Part shown: one piece after another, positions 1 to 12,825 of the stretch
How the letters are laid out: each line of letters starts with the position of its first letter
Numbering within the stretch: the first letter of the stretch is position 1
Source: Ectocarpus siliculosus
Taxonomy: Eukaryota > Sar > Phaeophyceae > Ectocarpales > Ectocarpaceae
Reading direction: 5' to 3'
Length of the DNA stretch: 64,000 nucleotides
NCBI GenBank assembly: GCA_000310025.1
Contig: FN649737.1
Coordinates: 985,825-1,049,824, forward strand
Position numbers and translations under genes: made by a program
The notes under the pieces: generated by a model
Told to the model about the DNA's origin: nothing
What the model saw: only the letters and a program-made list of their open reading frames with translations
The model's database searches: none

Positions 1-39
1 AAGAGGGCAAAAAAAAATTTAATCCCTGGCGTTGGGGGG

Positions 40-135
40 GGGGGGGTACTCATAGCCGTGTGCATGCCGTTGTCGCTAGACCCTTGACTTCGCAGCCCTA
101 CAAAGCCGGGACGGGGCAGGCCAGGTTTTCACCGG
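40..135 (+). repeat. dispersed repeat A, copy 1
   Basis: A G-run followed by GGTACTCAT, then GCATGCCG, AGACC(C/T)TTGA and CCTACAAAGCCGG. The same blocks occur in the same order and spacing at about 32060-32155. The copies diverge between the blocks, as expected of an old interspersed repeat. No coding frame or terminal repeat is evident. Confidence 0.7.
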
Positions 136-880
136 ACCAGGCTAGCACATCAAGCGCGAAGCGCCGTGAGGTATTCGGCGAGTCGCGTGGAGGTCTTTGA
201 GAATGGGCTGGTAACGTGAGTTGTTTCTTGTTTAGGAGAGATGATTCGAAGCAAGTCATAGTGCTTTTTTTTCACATGTTTTTGTCTATTACGTTCTTTT
301 GCGTAGGCAGCACTTGCTGACTTTTGAGGGAAGCCATAAAGCTTTCTCCTCGGCAGTCTATTCGTTAGATGGGTTTTGTGAAATCCCCTTCAAGATTAGT
401 CGCGGAAGTTATGTGGGATTTGCCGTAAAGTATTTGTCCGAATATGCGGTTTATCCCTTCACGTGTATTTGATCAATTTGAAGGGGGAGTGATGGAGTGT
501 TGTTGCCGTGTAGTCTATCCCCTCTCACCCACCCGTGTTCGTATTGAGGGATGAAATTCTGTTCGCATTGAAACGGTTTGTCCTGTATTGAAGTTGGGGG
601 CATGTATGGACTTGGGGGTGTGCGGCAAGGTGTATCCGCCAAAATGTGACGTGAGATGGGAGGGCGTCATGTGGTGGTTGGTATGGCATATCTCTCACAG
701 ATTGATACGTAGACATACCTCCTGGCACACGCGGGATGACTTCCAGGATGCTGCGGCCCAGTGTACCGTAGAAGGCTCTGCGAAAAGCCTGAGTTGGGCT
801 CAGAGCGGCGTCGGGAAAACTAGCGTTCGTATGCGTGTCTATTTCTTATTTTTCCCTGTCTCGGCTTGTTGCACACATCC

Positions 881-940
881 AGTTCGACTGCGGGTATATC
901 TCGAACGGGTAGTTTTTCTGTGTGTATTTATTTTCCCTAA
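881..940 (+). repeat. dispersed repeat B, copy 1
   Basis: The blocks TTCGACTG, TATATCTCGA and CGGGTAG followed by TTTCTGTGT also occur in order at about 21525-21586, inside an intron of the WD40 gene. Over about 60 bp the two copies are clearly related, with scattered substitutions. Element type is unknown. Confidence 0.65.
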
Positions 941-1699
941 TACATGACCGATCGATGAGGGCGCACACCCCACGCCTCGGCGGGTTCGACGGAAGGTATC
1001 TCCGTGAAATGCATGCGCAATTCAATCGCGTTGTGAACTTGTTTCCGCGACAAGTCGTGAAAACTGCACTGTTTCGGTTGCTATGCGTATGTAAGTAGAG
1101 TGATACACGTGAGTGTGGTGCTCCGTTGTCAGCTATTGACTTCGCCGAGTCTGAGGTGATGATTTCTATTTTCTTGTGCGAGAGATGTCCCTGTCCCACG
1201 CAGTTTTTCTTTTTTTTTTGCCGTGTGTTTTTCCGATAAATAACCGTTTTCCAGTCTGATAGGTAGGGGTCATGTAGACCGGGTGTGCTGTTTTGTGGGT
1301 GTTTTACCGGCTTCTCTCTGGCTGTTTTTTCAGTGCTTCGTTATTGTTTGGCCCCGTTTTGGAGCATTTTTCATTCGGCCTGTGCCGAAGGGACCTTGTT
1401 GTTGTTGTTGTTGTAGAGCCTTGGGGGGTTTTGGAGAGTGAAGAGCAAGTCTGGCAGGTAGGTCGGAAAAGACGTCAAGGCGCGTTGTGGGATGGATGAA
1501 TTGTACATTATCAAGAAACAGAGGACACACACAATCAGCATCTTCGTCGTGGCATGTTGCAAGTCGTGGGCGTGCGTGTTGTTGGTTGGCACGGAGGACC
1601 GAGGTTGGAGCCTATGTAGCTATTGTTGTGGAGATATATATTGTGGAAAGGGAGAAAAGTTGGCGGTCCATCCTTGCGGGTCCCCTATTCTAATTGATA

Positions 1700-1995
1700 G
1701 TTGTGGTTGAGTCCGGTCGAGTCTCCTTTCTATAATGTGTAGGTAAGGTTAATCCTTTCGAATCTCCTTCTATAATTTGTAGTTACGTAGTTGTGGTTCA
1801 ATCCTTTCGAGTCTCCTTCTTCGCGATATTGTGTAGTTTTGGTGGTCCAATCCTTTCGAGTCATCTTCTATAATTTGTCGTTGTGCATCAGTCCTGTCGA
1901 GTCTCCTGCTTTCTTATAGTGTGTGGTTCTGGTTCAATCCTTTCGAGCCTCCTTCGTTGCTATAAATGTGTAGCTGTCATGGTTCAATCCTTTCG
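1700..1995 (+). repeat. degenerate minisatellite, about 45-60 bp unit
   Basis: At least six imperfect units carry a core close to TTCAATCCTTTCGAGTCTCC followed by TTCTATAAT and GTGTAG. Unit length varies through indels. The GGTTCAATCC part resembles a tRNA T-arm, but no other tRNA parts are present. Confidence 0.75.
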
Positions 1996-4900
1996 AGGTT
2001 CGTCTTTCGTACTCACAGTAGTATAATTTCTTGGTTCGTCTGAAAATAATGCCAATCGGCTTTTGTTGATGCCTCCCCTCCTCCCCTGCGAGGAAACAGC
2101 GAGCATTGCTCGTCAGTTGGCAGGCGTTTGACCTATGTTCGTTGTGTGGCCCATCGAATCGAGATCTGTTCCAGCAATACCAAATTCCCTTGGACATGCA
2201 AAATATTAATATTTGCAGCTCTGTTGCCAGGCTGGCACCTTCGATTTTTGTGCTCCTTTTGTCGCGTTTGTTCTGGCTTTCTGGGGTATTGATCCTTCTC
2301 TTCGAAACTAATATAACGGTGTAAATATTGATTTGTCACGGTTAGTTCAAGTTGGTTGACAAGTATGATAGTTGCACCGGGAGTCAACTGTGGGCTGTGG
2401 CCGGAACGGGTTTTCATGCGAAGACGACGACAGCAACATGAGCCCAAATCATGGCAAAGAACTCGGATCAACTGGTAGGGCCACCGAAGACACCTCCACA
2501 GAACAACACCCTCGGTAACAAAAAAATCCGAATTGCCCAAAATGGTATCACAGGGGGGTGTTATCTTGTGTCGGATGCGGGATGTAGTACATGCGTACAT
2601 GATTACATAGTAAACCAACAAGCGTCCATTCATCGTCACACGCATCTGTGTAGCACGCCATGGATGGGACTACGTAGGAAACACCTCGAGAGGGCACCAT
2701 TACCACAACCGTGTGTGTGCTTATTATTAGCATCGACCGCGCTAACCGGCTGACCAATGAAAAGACGTCAGTCTTAGTGCGGTTGAAAACACTAAACACT
2801 TCTATCTGCGATGAACTGGGACCCCGTGAGGGGGCAGCATGGGGAGGATAAACCATCCTTCGGATCAAAGACAGAAACAGCAGCAACAGAAGAAAACTGG
2901 ACGCGTCTACCAAGGCTATTACCTTGTACTCTAGTTCGTTTAGGAACCGTGTGTGTGCGCGTGCTGGGTAACCTTGTAGCCATGCAGTTGCGCAGTTGCG
3001 GAGCAGGAGAGTGGTGGTCTGCCGAATACGCGCTGGGATCCATGCCGGTTCAGGTGAAACGCAACATCGACAGGCGGCACGCGACATGCGGCATCATTCT
3101 TAACGACTCGAACGCATGATTAATGTAGAGTACGACATGTTTGCGTGTCTTGCGTCCTTTTTTTGCCGGAAACAGCACCGTTGAGGTGTGTACGGCACCC
3201 CAGCGGATACATGCGCAGAGAGTTGTGTGACCCGGGCCTGGAGAGAGCGGGGCAAAGACAATGGCCCCATTGGAGACAACTGAGAGAGACGAGGTCTCAG
3301 ATGAAGACCTCGACGAGAAGGTAATGCGATGCGGCAATGTGCGTGTGCGTGGTATGTAGCACACGCGGCGTGGTTACCGTTGAGAAGTTTAGAAGTTAGT
3401 TGCTGGTTTTGAACCATGGAATTGATGGTCGGTGCGTACCGCTTCTGCGATGGCACCGATGTAATGACAGTCTCGCTTCGAGTCGTTTGACTAAGAGTTG
3501 ACACCAGAGACGTGCAGCGCATACATGAATATATGCGTTGCCATGCAGCGTTCATCCTGCGCTATTTGGTTAGACTATGTAGTGGTTTTCCAGCCATGAT
3601 TGAGAACATGCACGTACATCCATGAAATTGTATTGCGCGCTGCGAGATAAGGCAGCGTACGGACAGAGGCTGACATTGTAGACTACAGGTAGGAAGGGCA
3701 ATCTCTGCGACTAGACTAGTCTAGACTATAGTAGGGCCGTCGTAGATGGCGTTTGGGAGAAGACACTGCAATACATGTAGTAACTACTGTAGACATGAAT
3801 TATGTATCTCGGTGCGTTGTTGACTACTTCTAGTATCCATGGTATCAAAACATTGTTACCATCTAGGAGTGAGTGTCGAGAGCAGAGCTGTGATGGGCAG
3901 ACAGAGTAGGGGGGACCACAGCGCGTTCGGGCACAAAACTGACCGAGATCTTCTGTCAAGTAGCAAGCAGGTTCCGTCTGCTAGCCAAGAGGTGTAGAAG
4001 ATTATAAGAAACATTTCAGCCTTCAGCCCAACCATTCTGCAAAAGACAAGCGAAGATACCCAAGGGCGACGCTAATGAAATACGAAGTAATAGGGATGAC
4101 GGTGAATAGTGTAGATGATACGTGCAACGCCTGCAGCCCAGGCAGCCAAGACGCGATTGTACAAGACGTAAAACTAAAGCGCACAACTGAACCATGTCCT
4201 TGTGCGCACTTTTGTACCACACACACAGAGAGATGGAAAGCATCCCGAGGCATCGTAGAGGATACCACTGATTTGTCTCTCTTGATAAGCCGGGATTGAT
4301 AAGTGCCCTGCGAATTTGTAGTGTAGACCCCGTGACATCACAGGCCATCCGCAATTAATCGTGTGGCTCAAGACCAATTATGATGCTTCTCCTTTCCACT
4401 TGTCTGTATCGGCTGCTGCTAAGCGACAGTTCATGCCACCTTCACCCTCAAAGGACCGTATGTTGAGATGTCTGTCCATATCCTTGTGTAATTGGTAGAC
4501 ACTGTTTGTTTGTTTGTTTACAACTTAATCTCTCTACTTCTGGCTGAGGCTGGGGTCTTCTTAGTTCCTCGGGTTAGGTTACGAATGAATGCCCGCTAGG
4601 TTTCAGGGTAAGGGTTCTTACCTATACGGGTTCACAAGTGGTGCTCAACTTTGTTTTTTTTTATACTCTGTTGAGAATTGTGTTCTTAAATGCCAATCTT
4701 AAGCGCGGGCGCTAACGGTATTCGCCGGCGACTGGCCCGGTGGAAAACTACTGCTTGATGTGTGTCATTTGTCAAGTGGTTTCTGGTGTTTGGTGTAGAC
4801 TACATGAAATGACTTGTTTTCTTGGCTTTTGAAGACGACATGGAACTCGAGGTGACGCTGCCTCACCCGATATCTTCCTGGAGTCACTACTCAACCCCCC

Positions 4901-6218
4901 GATAGCGTCCACTCGCTGACGATGTGACGTTCTTGGTCCGCGTGCTCATCTATTAGACCCAGATTAAAAGCATCGGTATAGACTACATACGTCGATCGGC
5001 ATCTGTTGCATGGAACGAGTATTCTTTGTTGACCGAAGGCACACCGATCCGTTTCACTCGCGGGATCAGCAAGTGCAGTGAGCCTTAAGGGTATTACAGC
5101 ACACTTTACCCCCAACGTCACCGAAATGTTCGCTGCAGGATCCTTTCCGAGAGCTAGGGGCAGCGCAAGACACCTATCCGCTGGCGAATGCACCCTGCTT
5201 GCTTGTGGTAAGTGAACCTATTCTCGAAGCCTCTTGGCAATCGTGCCCATCATCTGGGGGACAGACCTACATGGAACCTTCGACGCAAAGAGCTGCTCTG
5301 GGCGTTGAAACGGATGAGACTTCATTTTGACGTATTTTTCTGACGGGGGCTTCAGCATGGTGACGGGTCGTGTGTGGCCGTTCCCGACACAAGGTTACGG
5401 TCGGCAGGAGATTGACCGTAGAAGGGATGGAAATTGGGTGCTATCACGGAGGGATGTTACATGGTAGGTGATAAGCACAAGGTATTAGGCAAGCAAAACG
5501 TGTGATCTTGAAGTCGAACGGAAGAACCACCACAGAACATAATCGTCACCTTAAGTGGCGCCTTCTCAGCCCCATTCTGTTACCTCCCTAATGCCCTCTC
5601 TGTCTCTGTGTACCGAATGCATGTATGGCCTGTTACACAGGGTTTTCGATGGGATACAGCCACCACGAATGCTGTGTGCGATCTTGACGCGGTGATGGTC
5701 TTCTTTGACGATGATGTGAGGCGAGAAGTAACGAGCGCATGAGGTTTCGGTTTTTCTTTGAGTACGTTGTCCATTTTTTTCTAGTATCGTGCTACTGCCA
5801 CCGTAGTGTTTGTGCACGTGCGCGCGAACGTGTGGAATCATACGCAGGCAACGAAAACTATGTAGCTTTGACACGTGGCACCGGCTACTCGCTCCAAAAC
5901 AAACAACCTAAATGGACATATGATATTCTGTTTCACCAACTCATAACGTGAAATCGCTCAAACGCGAAGGCCTTTCAACAGCACAGGAGGGCGTGCGAAA
6001 ACTCATCCCACAAAGCATCTCCCGCAATGTGTCGGCACAGCCCAAAATGGGTCGAGCGCTGAAGAGCACCTCTGGCTTGGCGTACATTCCCGGGGATGTT
6101 TGGTTTGTGCCTGGCTGTGCGTCAGGGGCACGAAACGCAAACTTGACCGTGTTCAGCCTGAGGCTCCAAAAGTTTCCCCTGAGAAATCACCTTGAATTGG
6201 AAGTAGTCTGTTGACACG

Positions 6219-7135
<917 letters not shown>

Positions 7136-7307
7136 ATCCTGGGGCCCTATCCCTTGACACGGGTTTTCATCACATAGTACATATGTACATACTTCATATG
7201 ACGAAAACCTAGAAGCACATATTTATTTGAAAATCTTGTCATTCGCAAGCACTATTTTGTTCGAACACGATAGGCTCATGCGGTATCCAGCATAAAATGC
7301 GTATGCG

Positions 7308-7434
7308 CCAGCCTCCGCTTCCGGAGGTTCAGCAACGAGGGCGGGGCGGTCGACCTCACGCCGGCTTGGCACCAACGCGTGGTGTCATCCACCAGAATCT
7401 TCGGAGTGCAGCACGACACGCACCACGACCAGCA
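7308..7434 (+). CDS. candidate isolated exon
   Basis: After GCGCCAG the frame reads LRFRRFSNEGGAVDLTPAW and runs to CAGCAG|GTAGGT. Composition and both splice borders look exon-like. I cannot attach it with certainty to the TerD-like fragment upstream or to the WD40 gene downstream. No domain recognised. Confidence 0.35.
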
Positions 7435-7953
7435 GGTAGGTGTGAATGAGCAGGCCATGCAACGGCTCAACTGACGTTTGGGGGGAACATAGAGGTGTCC
7501 ACGAGGCTATTCGTGGGTGCAGGGTCTTGTACAAGGGATCAGGCGAACGCGGATGACGGAATATTACCCGTCCTTCATTGGCCTCGCCAGAACACGTTTT
7601 CACCATGCACGTGGCAACTACTTCATTTCGAAACGGTTCGTCGGTCTGCTTCTTCCTCGCCCGTGTATTAGTACATGCGCATTTTCAGGCTGAACAACCG
7701 CCATCGAGAACCACGTCAGGGAACGCGCTCTGTTTGATATGAACGCTGGCTGCGTGTGTTTCGTTCAGAGACATCTGACGTCGCCCGAGTCGTACCACTG
7801 AACTGCCAACGAGCTGGCTTGTTTCTCTACCCGCGCCAATATGGTAGGGTTGCACCTCCAAGCTGTTTTCCATTCCCCTCTCCCAAGAAACCGTTAGGGC
7901 TCGACCTAACTTTGCAGGATGTTCGCTACATAATTGTTCATCGTCCTTTTCAG

Positions 7954-9622
7954 AACAACGTCGTGGTGCTGTTCATGCTTTCGAGGCTGAACGCCTCTAG
8001 CCCTTGGATCGTTACCTCCATCTACGACGAGCTACGGTGTCACGATACCACCGCTCTAAAGCACCTTATGTCGGGCTACGTGGCGAGCCCCGCCATCTCA
8101 GCAGTAGCGATGAAACTTCCCAGCATCCCGGCCTTATGTGCGGCGCTCACGTCGAAGGTACAGTCATGGAGATCGTGCGATCTATGTCCGAGTGATGGCG
8201 GGGCGGAATCATCCGTTCTTCGCCTTGCCCAGGCAAACTTCTATTCCATCCATCCACCACATACCACATTCGCTCCTAAGATGGCGTTCTCTGTCTCATT
8301 TAACAACCGTGTGTGTGGGTTATGTAGCCACACTATCATGTAGAAGAATTTCATTTGACCCGGGGTGGGGGGGAGGAGTATAGTAGACATGGCTCGGATG
8401 CAAACAAAGAGATATCGTGGAGGGGGGGATGAGCAACCTTGCCACGTGCCCATCAAACCCACCGACCCGCCGTGCCTCTTTCGAAGGTAACTTGAACAGG
8501 CTGCCATCACAGCATATTCTCCCTTGTAGGAACCATGGAGTGTTTTCGGTGACCCGGCAAAGACGTTGTTACCGGCAGGCTCTCCCGCAAATGAAGAACA
8601 AGTTTTTTGCCGAGGGGCACAGCCGGGGCCTCAGACGGCACCCCTTCGTCCACGCGGTGTTCATGCACCTGTACCAGACCACCAAAGGGCTTCACGTCAA
8701 GGCCGACGCGGCGAGGGTGGTGGCGATGTTGGACGAGCTATTCGATCAGATAGGTAGTTTACGCATGCGATCCCTCGGTTTCATGTCCGGCTACTGACCG
8801 TGTGGTGAACATCGAACCCTCCCTCTCGGTCATTTACAACGCTTGGTTGGTCCAAGCCAATAGGATGCCGATTTCGAGCGACATGTATTCGGAAAGCTGT
8901 CGATGAGACCGACGTTTCGCTTTTCGGCACAGGGCCATGCATTCCTGTGGAAGCAGCCGAGAGTTGAAGCTCGGCCTGAGGGGCTGACACTCACATTCAA
9001 TGCTAAGCTCGTTCTCGAGTCATGAATCTGTCCGTCGTTGGGAATAAGATTCTGTGAGATACATGCAGGGGAAACTCATCAAGGCCGCGTCTGAATAACA
9101 TCGTCAGATATTAACGGCAACGACTACGTGGATTGGGAAGAGTTCACGTCGTTCTGCATCGAGCTCGGGGTCATCAGTGGGAAGGTTCGTCCGTTCGTTC
9201 ACTGATTGTCGGACGGTTGCGTGGTCTGTCATACCTGCCTAATATCTATCTGTCTGTCGGCGGTAGCTCTGTCCGTCTGTGTACCTGTCCGTCTGTGTGC
9301 CTGCCTGTCCGTCCAAAAGAGGATGGGCGACATGACCAGTACAAATATTGAGTGGAAAGCCAGCACATGTTCCACACTTTGATCAGCATGTTCGAGCGCA
9401 TTTCCCGGCGATCCCCGTTTCGCTGAGTCGCAAATACTTTTGACATGAGCAGGGAACCAACAATGCTGCTTTCCAGCCGGACGACTTCATCATCGAGTAC
9501 CAGCCCGTGTCTCTGCCGGGAGCGGGCGGTTCTGGGGGCGGTTCTGGTTGTGTTGGCGGTGGGAGCGACGGGGGCGAGGACGAGGCGACTCTTCGTAGCG
9601 GTAGCATGATCCGATCCGCAGA
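7954..9622 (+). CDS. WD40/EF-hand gene, N-terminal EF-hand exons
   Basis: Proposed exons: 7954-8157 (tentative, may start at 7918), 8579-8753, 9108-9184 and 9453-9622. Exon 8579 begins after GGCAG and reads ALPQMKNKFFAEG, a helix typical before an EF-hand. The next join (G|AT) yields LFDQID then INGNDYVDWEEFTSFC. This is a canonical EF-hand loop: Asp at 1, Asn at 3 and 5, Val at the hydrophobic position, Glu at 12. Exon 9453-9622 carries a Gly/Ser-rich spacer with Asp/Glu. Phases 1, 0 and 2 agree at each join. Confidence 0.8.
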
Positions 9623-12600
9623 GTGAGAGGCCCAAAACACCGAACGAAACATAGTCATCTGAGTCTTTGGTTACGGCCCCCGTTCTTCACCGCGTCCGTC
9701 GCTGTTCTAGCTGCTCAACGAAGTTTTGGGCGATGAACGCTAAAGGTTGTTCACACCAGGTACATAGGGAACGGAATGTATGTGGAAAAGAAGGCCGCAG
9801 CAGCAGCAGCATAGCAGCAACCGGGGTGGTATCAGTAGTAGGATAAAAGCCAACACTAAAATGATTTCGGCCCCACCAGCACTACCACACCACCAACACC
9901 ACCAACACCGCCATGGCCGCAACGACACTAAGAGTGACACGTACCACACCAAACCCCACGACGGCAACATTTGCCTAAAATTGATTCTGAAGGTCAAGCT
10001 TCCTTCCGCGTCCAATCTTGCCGTCCTACCGAGTCTTGCCAACCTAGCATAGCGAACGCCTGGGAGACAAATTTAGGCGTCGGTATACATGTCCGTTACC
10101 CCTGCGCCGCGTGGGTGTTTCGAAAAAATGTTCCCGCGCACATTCCTCCATCCACCAGTTCCTCCTACTTTGTGCCCTTGCCCGCGCCACGAAACTATTG
10201 TTGCAGTAATTGTTGTTGTCGCGGTCATCTACGTCCGTTGCCGTATTCCCAGGTCCGGGCATGGCCCAGGCGTTGCCTTCATGACGTACGTTCCTGAGCT
10301 GAAGCAGGCATACTACGCCGAAAAGGGCTCCAATATCCTGAAGGTGCTTGCTGTATGGTACACTCGTGGCCCATGTCAGCCCCCCTAGCAGATAGGGCTA
10401 GCAAAATACCCGTGGTTGTAGCATAGTGTTGTTCTTGTTGTTGATAACGTTGATCTGATGTGGTTGTTGGTAATGATGCTGTGTTTTCGTCACCAATTTG
10501 AATTGTGTTTCACCTACGCCCAAGGCCTGCCCAATTTCCCTGGTCACATGTTGACTCAACCTTTCGGCTGAAGATTGAGATATGAATTTTCGCTCTTTGA
10601 CTTTTCTCCGTGGCGTGCGTCATCGCCCCCCTTGGCCTCACGAAGGCGTTGGACTCTATCGGAAAGCCCAACCATCAGCATGAGTTTCTGGACCCGTACT
10701 TCGTTGAAGGCCAGCACGTGGCAGTGCACACGGTCGCCTACATTCCCGGCCGTTACCTAGTCGTGGTGAGTCCATCAACCCCCTTCCGCCCATGACGTTC
10801 GTGGGTTAGAGGGGGCCTCGCTTGGCTCAGTTGTTCTCTTTGGGGTTGGCTCTGGTGAGGCAAGCGAGTCCCGGTTTCAGAGTGATTGCCACCGCATGAT
10901 GTAGACACCGGCTGGAGCACGAATCATTGGTGATTCTGTTAGCGCTTCGACTTCTACATAAGGCGGCAGCATGACACTGGGCTAATTAACCATTTTGCGC
11001 CGAGGTTGTTCCCGAAAGAACTGGGTTCCTTGTAACAAGCTACACAGCCCCATTGCTGCCTCCTCGCACCCTCCCTTCCCCCGCCGTCCGGGGCGCTTCG
11101 GGGGGACCATCCCGGTGTTGTTGACGGGATCATTGTGATATGAAAAAGAAACAGAAGCCAACTAAGGAGTTGGATGAGAGCACGGTACGATGTCAGCATT
11201 GTCTCGGGGACACTCTACCGGGGGCTGTACAGCTACTTTTAATCGATCGGCCTCACAGAAAGACTATTTGAATGAACCCCCCGGAAGACTACGAGGATGT
11301 GAGGCTTGTGTTTGTGTGCCTTCCGGGCAACCCCTTCATGTAGACACACATAACCCGCGGCGATACTCATTTCCCTTGTGCTATGGTCGTGCCCGCCTCG
11401 CCCGCTTTCTCTCTGCATGATTGTGGATTCCCGACAAACGGATCTCGTGATAAGTTCTGCAGCGACCACAGCGTGAATCTCATGAAGGAAGTCAAGAACC
11501 GGAGGGGGTGCACACACGGCTACCACAGCGAGGTGTGAACTAAACATTGTGTGAGGGCAGGCGACGCGTGTGGGTGCGCACATTCATTCGGGTGTCTACA
11601 GAGAATGTTAGGACCAGGGCGAACCGTCGAGCATCCTGTGCGTTGTGTTGGCATAGGTATTCTTAGAATGAGACAGATTCATTCGCGGGTATCTACGGTC
11701 TCCTCCAAGCGCGTAAGAATCGGCTGAAACAGTAGGGCAGAACACCGATCATTGAACACGAAACTGAGTCCACTTCTTTCGAGGAGTAATTGCAATCGGC
11801 CCCATGTCAGTGATTGAGGTATGTTCTCGCGATGTCACTCTGAAACCACATCACTAGTCGTACCGATGGTGTAGACCATGCCGTGGAACATCTTCCAGCG
11901 GGCAGGTCCACCCCAGAATTGCAGAGAATACCAACCCTCGTAGACGGGTTGCGGCACGATCTGCTAAATAGGGGCCTGGAAAAGGGGGCGTACGCCTGCC
12001 CTATCTCTTCCATGGCATGCAACATGTGCGTTTCGTGGTTGCCGTTCGAAAAAGCGAGGTCGTACGCGTACGAGTAGGCATCCCAGAAACTTCATATTCA
12101 TGTACTGGGATAAAACTAGCTAGAGTTCGAGTATTGCGCTGCATGACTTCTAGTGTGGGGTGGGCAGAAATCATCTCTCATCCGTGGGCCTTGAAATCGG
12201 CTTGAATTCAACGCATTGTCCAGCTCTCTTCGATGCTGTCAATCTCTGATATTTCCGTTCGGCATAGCATATGGCGTGATCCTGTTCTCCCTCCTTTCTA
12301 CAGTATCAACTCTCTTCACTGTGACACAGGCGAAAGTGATGCACCAGCTGATGCACCGCAAGCTCATGTGGGAACCGTGCTTCCAGAAACTTATCTCGGT
12401 CGGCTCCGACAACTATCTCTACGAGTGGGAGGCAAGCACACCGGCGTTCTTCGTGATATGGATTGTGCAGTATGGTAACATGGCCGGGTAGAAGTTTCTC
12501 AGGCAATTCCCCCACCATAAGACGTTTGGAATAGTGGGAATCCGAGGGACGTACGTTTAGAAATGCATGCGTCAACAATAGATCCTCATGGACGGATTAT

Positions 12601-12752
12601 GTCGCCGGGGAGTACAGTACGGCGCCCAAAAGCTGCTCGGAGCTTCACGTCTCCATCGTTCGTCAGTATCTTCCCATCAGGTATATTGTGCTTGCCACAA
12701 TACCCTCACTCACTCTTTTACCCCAGTCTTGTCTCTGCTCTGTCTCTCTGCG

Positions 12753-12825
<73 letters not shown>

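Larger units (their letters stand above)
1..6218. other. gene-poor region, no supported gene
   Basis: I find no convincing exon chain on either strand here. Open frames are short, lack domain-like composition and do not join by phase. The stretch holds a GT-rich 5' end, two dispersed repeat copies (about 40-135 and 881-940), a short GTT run near 1396-1414, and a degenerate minisatellite at about 1700-1995. A 14-bp perfect palindrome lies at 3711-3724. The frame on the minus strand at 4891-5193 reads fairly evenly but matches no family I recognise. Confidence 0.6.

Noticed and set aside
1700-1995. tRNA genes suggested by GGTTCAATCC
   Set aside because: No cloverleaf, A box or anticodon arm can be built; the motif is part of a tandem repeat.
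3711-3724. 14-bp perfect palindrome CTAGACTAGTCTAG
   Set aside because: Isolated, short, with no flanking symmetry or gene context; likely chance.
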